Position numbers and translations under genes: made by a program
The notes under the pieces: model-generated
Told to the model about the DNA's origin: nothing
Databases searched by the model: none
Seen by the model: the letters and a program-made list of their open reading frames with translations, nothing else
Source: Bisporella sp. PMI_857
Taxonomy: Eukaryota; Ascomycota; Leotiomycetes; Helotiales; Helotiaceae
DNA length: 64,000 bases
Reading direction: 5' to 3'
NCBI GenBank assembly: GCA_021307315.1
Contig: JAJSPD010000019.1
Coordinates: 124,001-188,000, forward strand
Shown here: one piece after another, positions 60,255-64,000 of the stretch
Layout of the letters: every line of letters begins with the position of its first letter
Numbering within the stretch: the stretch's first letter is position 1

Positions 60255-60734
60255 GACGATCAATACTGTAGTTACTATATCACAAGGCTATCAGCTAGCT
60301 TTAGCGCTTATTATAATCACCAAATTAGATTTCCGCGTATAGGTAAGTTTGCGATTCCGCCGCTATCGGTTTACTTTAGCGCTTATGATAATTACCAAAT
60401 CAGGTATCCGCGTATAGGTAAGTTTGCAGTTCCGCCGCTATCGGTTAGCTTTAGCGCTTATGACAATTACCAAATCAGGATTCCTTGTATAGGTAAGTTT
60501 GTAGTTCCGCCAGTTATACTACACCCCTGGGATAAGTTTGGACAAATAGCCAATCCACATAAAATAAAAACCAACAAGGCAGGTATGAATGGCTCTCGGT
60601 TGTATAAGAGGTTACATTACCAAGCAATGCCTGAAAAGGTTCACGAATCTGTTAAAATGATAAATAGCCCATCTTTAAGACAAATTGATTTGAAAAACAC
60701 CACTCTTCCTTCTCTATACGCTATCGACTATTAG
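60255..60734 (+). other. 160-codon open frame with three in-frame 25-residue repeats, no ATG start
   Basis: The frame is open from after a TAA at 60252 to a TAG at 60732-60734. It holds three repeats of 25 codons starting FSAYxNxQIR and containing PRIGKF and PPLSV, then a unique tail with LYKRLHYQAM and an end SLYAIDY. No ATG precedes the repeats, so it would need an upstream exon (a signal-peptide exon is possible but none convinces me) or it is not coding. Differences between repeats are mixed: roughly three silent and six amino-acid-changing codons, so no strong purifying signal. It lies head-to-head with the MBOAT gene. Confidence 0.3.
60287..60512. repeat. 75-bp direct tandem repeat, three copies
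   Basis: Copies begin at about 60299, 60374 and 60449 (CTTTAGCGCTTAT...), exact period 75 bp, about 85-90 percent identical by eye. The third copy ends early, near 60512. Each copy contains GTATAGGTAAGTTTG, which resembles a splice donor. Confidence 0.9.
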
Positions 60735-60770
60735 AGATTTTGCACAAACATCTAAACTAAGTCCAGAAAA

Positions 60771-61006
60771 ATGAAGGTTAGTAGTAACTTTTCATACTCT
60801 ATCTATATTAAATGTGTACTCTACTAATAAAGTTTTAGTTAAATTTCGCTCTTGGGTTCTTATTTTTTATTGGCGTTGCTCAGTGTGATATTATTCCGTG
60901 TATTATATGTCCCGCCTCGGAAGAAACAAATGAACCCACCGGAGGTATCACTAGTCTCCCTCGAAGATGGATTGAGAATATGAACGCTCAGTTTCAAGAA
61001 AACTAA
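60771..61006 (+). CDS. 57-residue secreted peptide precursor
   Basis: Two exons, 60771-60776 (ATG AAG) and 60839-61006. The 62-bp intron has a GTTAGT donor, an exact CTACTAAT branch site and a TTTTAG acceptor. The product starts MKLNFALGFLFFIGVAQC, an excellent signal peptide, and continues DIIPCIICPASEETNEPTGG to SLPRRWIENMNAQFQEN. After cleavage the mature peptide would have about 39-40 residues with two or three cysteines and one dibasic RR site that a Kex2-like protease might cut. No homologous family is recognised; effector, signalling peptide or antimicrobial are all open. It follows the 75-bp repeats by about 260 bp. The gene model is inferred from sequence alone. Confidence 0.6.
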
Positions 61007-62282
61007 ATTGGAAATATTTTAGTTTGTATGAATTCTTGTAATTTTGTATATATTGGTATAGGCTAATCGTGTAAAGTGAGCTATTGCTGTTGCTATTGCT
61101 GAAGATATTAGCTGTTGCGTGCCAGTCTTGCAAAGTATCTTGAACAAGGGTCGGGCTTTTGGCAGCGTCTTGATTCGGCTGTAGAGGGGGAATTTTTTGA
61201 ACTTAAAGAATCAACTTAAAGGTCATAAACATAAGCGTTTACTCTTATGTAGCTTCTTTTCTTTAGTTTGATATATTCAATAATTGCACTTTATAAAATT
61301 ACTATAGCAACTAAATCTTCAGGATATTTCTGTAGTATCTGAGATACAATTATGGCCCCTTCCCAGCGATGATCCAATGCGAAACTAACTGTAAGGTTGC
61401 AGTGTCCATCTTCAGTATTGAGAGAGGCGTCTTAATGCAATTTTTTATTTGCAAATCGTATCCACTGAAAAAACTTCTATGAATGACTTCTCATTAGTTA
61501 TAATAATTTAATTCCTAAGTTTGCAGTTAAACCGACATGTATTCTGGTGATTGTGAATAAATAGAAATTGTTTTGCTAATGTCACGATCACGTATTTAAA
61601 GTTAGAAGAGGTACAAAGTTAGGAGGCTACAATTGGCAACTCTAAGCGCTTTGCAAATGAAATATCATATATCTTAGTAAATGTATAACTTTCCTTTGGT
61701 TTATACATGTACTTAAATCGCCTCTTCTAAGATACTTCAAAAGATTCAATTTAAAAAGAGAAAATAACACATTGCAATCGTATTTATTTGCAGATAGATG
61801 CCATATAAATATATTAGCACCTTTGAGAACTACGGACGTAGAAGAAAGAGTAGATAGGAAACCATATATACACTCTTCTTAATCCTAAAACCCCTAATGT
61901 TTATCAAGCTTAACTTAAAATTGGTTTGTCATTTAATGCTGAAGGTTGAATATAAATAATTACTTCTCGTTGGTTGATACCTCGCTATAGTATTAGAGTT
62001 TCTTAACATTCCTTATCTCTTTATCATTTCTTACATGGTTCAACTTAGATTATACCTCCTTGTGTTAGGGAATATTATTAGCGTCTAACAGCAGGTTTAA
62101 CATTACAAATTGATACACAATATTTGGGTCTAACATAGGAACTAAAGCTAGTCATTGATTAAAGGTCCTAAAGGGTGCTGAGATCTGATATATACCTGAC
62201 ATGGGTACAAAGTGGCGTCCTTATTCACCCGGATTTCCAGACGCTCAACAGAATGAGTAAATTGATACCTTTAGTTACACAT
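61007..62282. other. AT-rich region, no gene recognised
   Basis: Very AT-rich, only short frames. No repeat family noticed. Possibly old, mutated mobile DNA. Confidence 0.45.
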
Positions 62283-62531
62283 CTAAACAAGCCATTGCCA
62301 AGCTTTCTTGAAAATATTTCTTGGCACCTTCTCATGCCATATCTCAGTATCTAGAGCGGCTTTGCCAGTCCATATATCGGCCTCTGCTGGATCGGCAAGA
62401 GAAGTTTTCTTCCAGATTTTCCATATCAAATACAAGCCAAAGTAGATGGGGATTTCAATATAAGCTGTGATGCTTCTCAGTAGCGTGTACCAGTATTTCA
62501 AAGGTTGACAAAATTTGCTGCTTAAAGCCAT
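62283..62531 (-). pseudogene. C-terminal fragment of an amino-acid permease
   Basis: On the minus strand an 82-codon frame ends with a typical fungal amino-acid permease (APC superfamily, YAT family) tail: a last membrane helix (ITAYIEIPIYFGLYLIWKIW), then ADPAEADIWTGKAALDTE, and a final VPRNIFKKAWQWL. Upstream on the same strand no permease frame can be followed; the frame breaks within 100 bp and the sequence becomes AT-rich. Only about one sixth of a ~520-residue transporter is left. A remnant, perhaps cut off by AT-biased decay or insertion. Confidence 0.75.
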
Positions 62532-64000
62532 TTAGCCACTCTTTAGAGAGAATATTCAATTTGATAATGCAAAACATCCGCTTCCACATGGTAGTATGGT
62601 TCTTGCTTCTTGCTGTCGGTAGGCAAATAGAACAAATTTTTCGTCTGAAAAGTAAATTTGAAATAGGTTGAATTACGTTCATGTAATTGTATCACGTACT
62701 TCTTTTCTGTTAAGGCTATATTTGGTTAACTGAGGGAAGTGCTGGGGTAAACCGAGTCCCATTCGAAGTTATTATACGATTATTTCGTGAAGCTAAGAAC
62801 TACTTAAAAAAAAGGGTTTATAATCGACGTTTTTTGCTTCCGCTAATTATATGAACGTAAAAAGATCGCGGAAGTTAAATAAGTAAGTAGTAATACTAAT
62901 TTCGCTGATTTTTTTTACCAAAAGCAAAGCTTTTACGGCCTTTAAACAGCTTATTGATTCAAATACAATCGACATACAAGCCGTGAAATAGGTCGAAAAC
63001 CCCAGTAGGAGTAATTTACGGAGCGTTACAGAGCGTTTTGCAAAAACGTTTTGCAAGGGCGGTTTGGAGAAGTATTTGCGAATAAAATTCTGGCCAATAA
63101 AAAGGCCCCTTTAACCTAATTGGTTAATTACGATAGCTTGTGAACGACTGTCAATTGTTATAATTAAAAGAACAAGCTACGGACAGAAGAAGGGGAGGAA
63201 AGCTGTGCTTTATATACAGGAGGCTGGCCAGGGGCCAAGCTCTAAGCGAGACAGGGCCAGGGCCGGCGAGCTCGCTTGCAAAAGAACCTACAAAACAAAG
63301 ACACGTAATAAAGCTTCCACACACACACAATGGAGAGCCTGAATATCACCCCTAATACCCTCTAGTCATCACTGTGCATTCCATGTTCTAACAAGCTTTA
63401 TGCACCGAAGTGAGCTTACCGAGCCTCAGGCCCTACATTTTACACCTGCTTGTTTGTGACGGCACTCCGCCTTATGTAAAGGTAAAGCCGAGAAACCCCC
63501 CGAGCTGTACAATCAATTTTAACACAGCTTTAGAATACATCGCGAAAGCCTTTTGGCTTCTTAGTGATGCATTCATAAAAAGCTGTCAATCACCTGCATT
63601 TTAAATTCACTCTTGCTTAAACAATGGAACGCGTATCAGCCCATTATATTCCACAACTCTTATGGCGTCCTAAACAAAAAATTCATTAAATTACACTGCT
63701 TTGCCTCATTGCAGAAGGGGCAATGCTGGTTTGTCATTATAGATGGCATGGCTAGACTAAAATAAGTACCATTATTTCACTTACTATTGGCCGTATTTTA
63801 CTAACAGTAGCTGAGTTGTAGCTATCATCAATATCAGCAACAAAACCTGGAGAGTCCCTGACTAGCCTGGCTAATTGTAGGTAGAGTAATTTGTCTGCTT
63901 CTTGAACGCAATTCGCTACAGCCAAACTGCATAGTTTATCGATCCAATGCATGATCACCTGAGCAAGAGTCCTGGTGGCATGTGGACATGATTTATCCAG
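62532..64000. other. AT-rich, gene-poor region to the window end
   Basis: Mostly AT-rich with a GC-richer island at about 63170-63300. Short frames at 63410-63604 (+) and 63752-63958 (-) have protein-like composition but no motif; they may be decayed transposon sequence. Nothing supportable. Confidence 0.4.

Noticed and set aside
60287..60512. 75-bp repeats as a CRISPR array or centromere-type satellite
   Set aside because: Directly adjacent copies with no spacers rule out CRISPR; three copies are too few for a satellite, and the organism is a fungus.
60255..60734. Firm call as a ustiloxin-like peptide precursor
   Set aside because: No signal peptide exon, no KR sites between repeats, no UstY-type oxidase nearby, and repeats vary at amino-acid level.

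Overview
The window is nuclear DNA of a filamentous ascomycete (Pezizomycotina; probably Leotiomycetes, which is an inference from the general look of the proteins, not a measurement). Evidence for a fungus: short GT-AG introns of about 44-110 bp with CTAAC/CTAAT-type branch sites, a HET-domain gene, a Zn2Cys6 regulator, a hydroxamate-siderophore monooxygenase, CHO2, NBP35, and an intron-containing nuclear tRNA-Gln. Most introns here were placed by joining frames that restore conserved protein motifs; they are not supported by transcripts.

Layout. 1-15.7 kb is an accessory block: an L-ornithine N5-monooxygenase (sidA) with an exact iron-GATA-type box upstream, a MITE-like inverted-repeat element, a PUA-like small protein, a Zn2Cys6 transcription factor, a secreted alginate-lyase-like protein and a secreted L-amino-acid oxidase. 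16.4-20.1 kb is core: EMC4 and an AP-2 beta adaptin, divergently transcribed. 20.1-25.6 kb is gene-poor and holds a stop-riddled pseudogene that looks RIP-mutated. 25.7-32.7 kb is core again: an FKBP, ubiquitin E1 and an ECM4-type glutathione transferase. 33.1-35.2 kb is a broken gene of the fungal STAND N-terminal type carrying an EF-hand. 36.4-42.7 kb holds a metallo-beta-lactamase-fold hydrolase and three unrecognised genes. 44.4-56 kb is dense: thymidylate synthase, a HET protein, CHO2 divergent from NBP35, a HExxH protein with an 18-nt microexon, and tRNA-Gln. 56.5-64 kb is AT-rich and poorly coding, with a wax-synthase-like MBOAT acyltransferase, an in-frame 75-bp tandem repeat, a 57-residue secreted-peptide gene and an amino-acid permease remnant.

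Recurring themes. Three otherwise good genes (sidA, the Zn2Cys6 factor, the ECM4 transferase) each need one extra base to read through, so either single-base deletions in the assembly or real lesions must be considered. Three housekeeping genes (FKBP, ECM4, E1) have alternative N-termini built into the sequence: two mitochondrial-leader-like extensions before a second in-frame Met, and one NLS-like extension with no AUG. The most novel-looking locus is 58.6-61.0 kb (MBOAT gene, 25-residue in-frame repeats, tiny secreted peptide).
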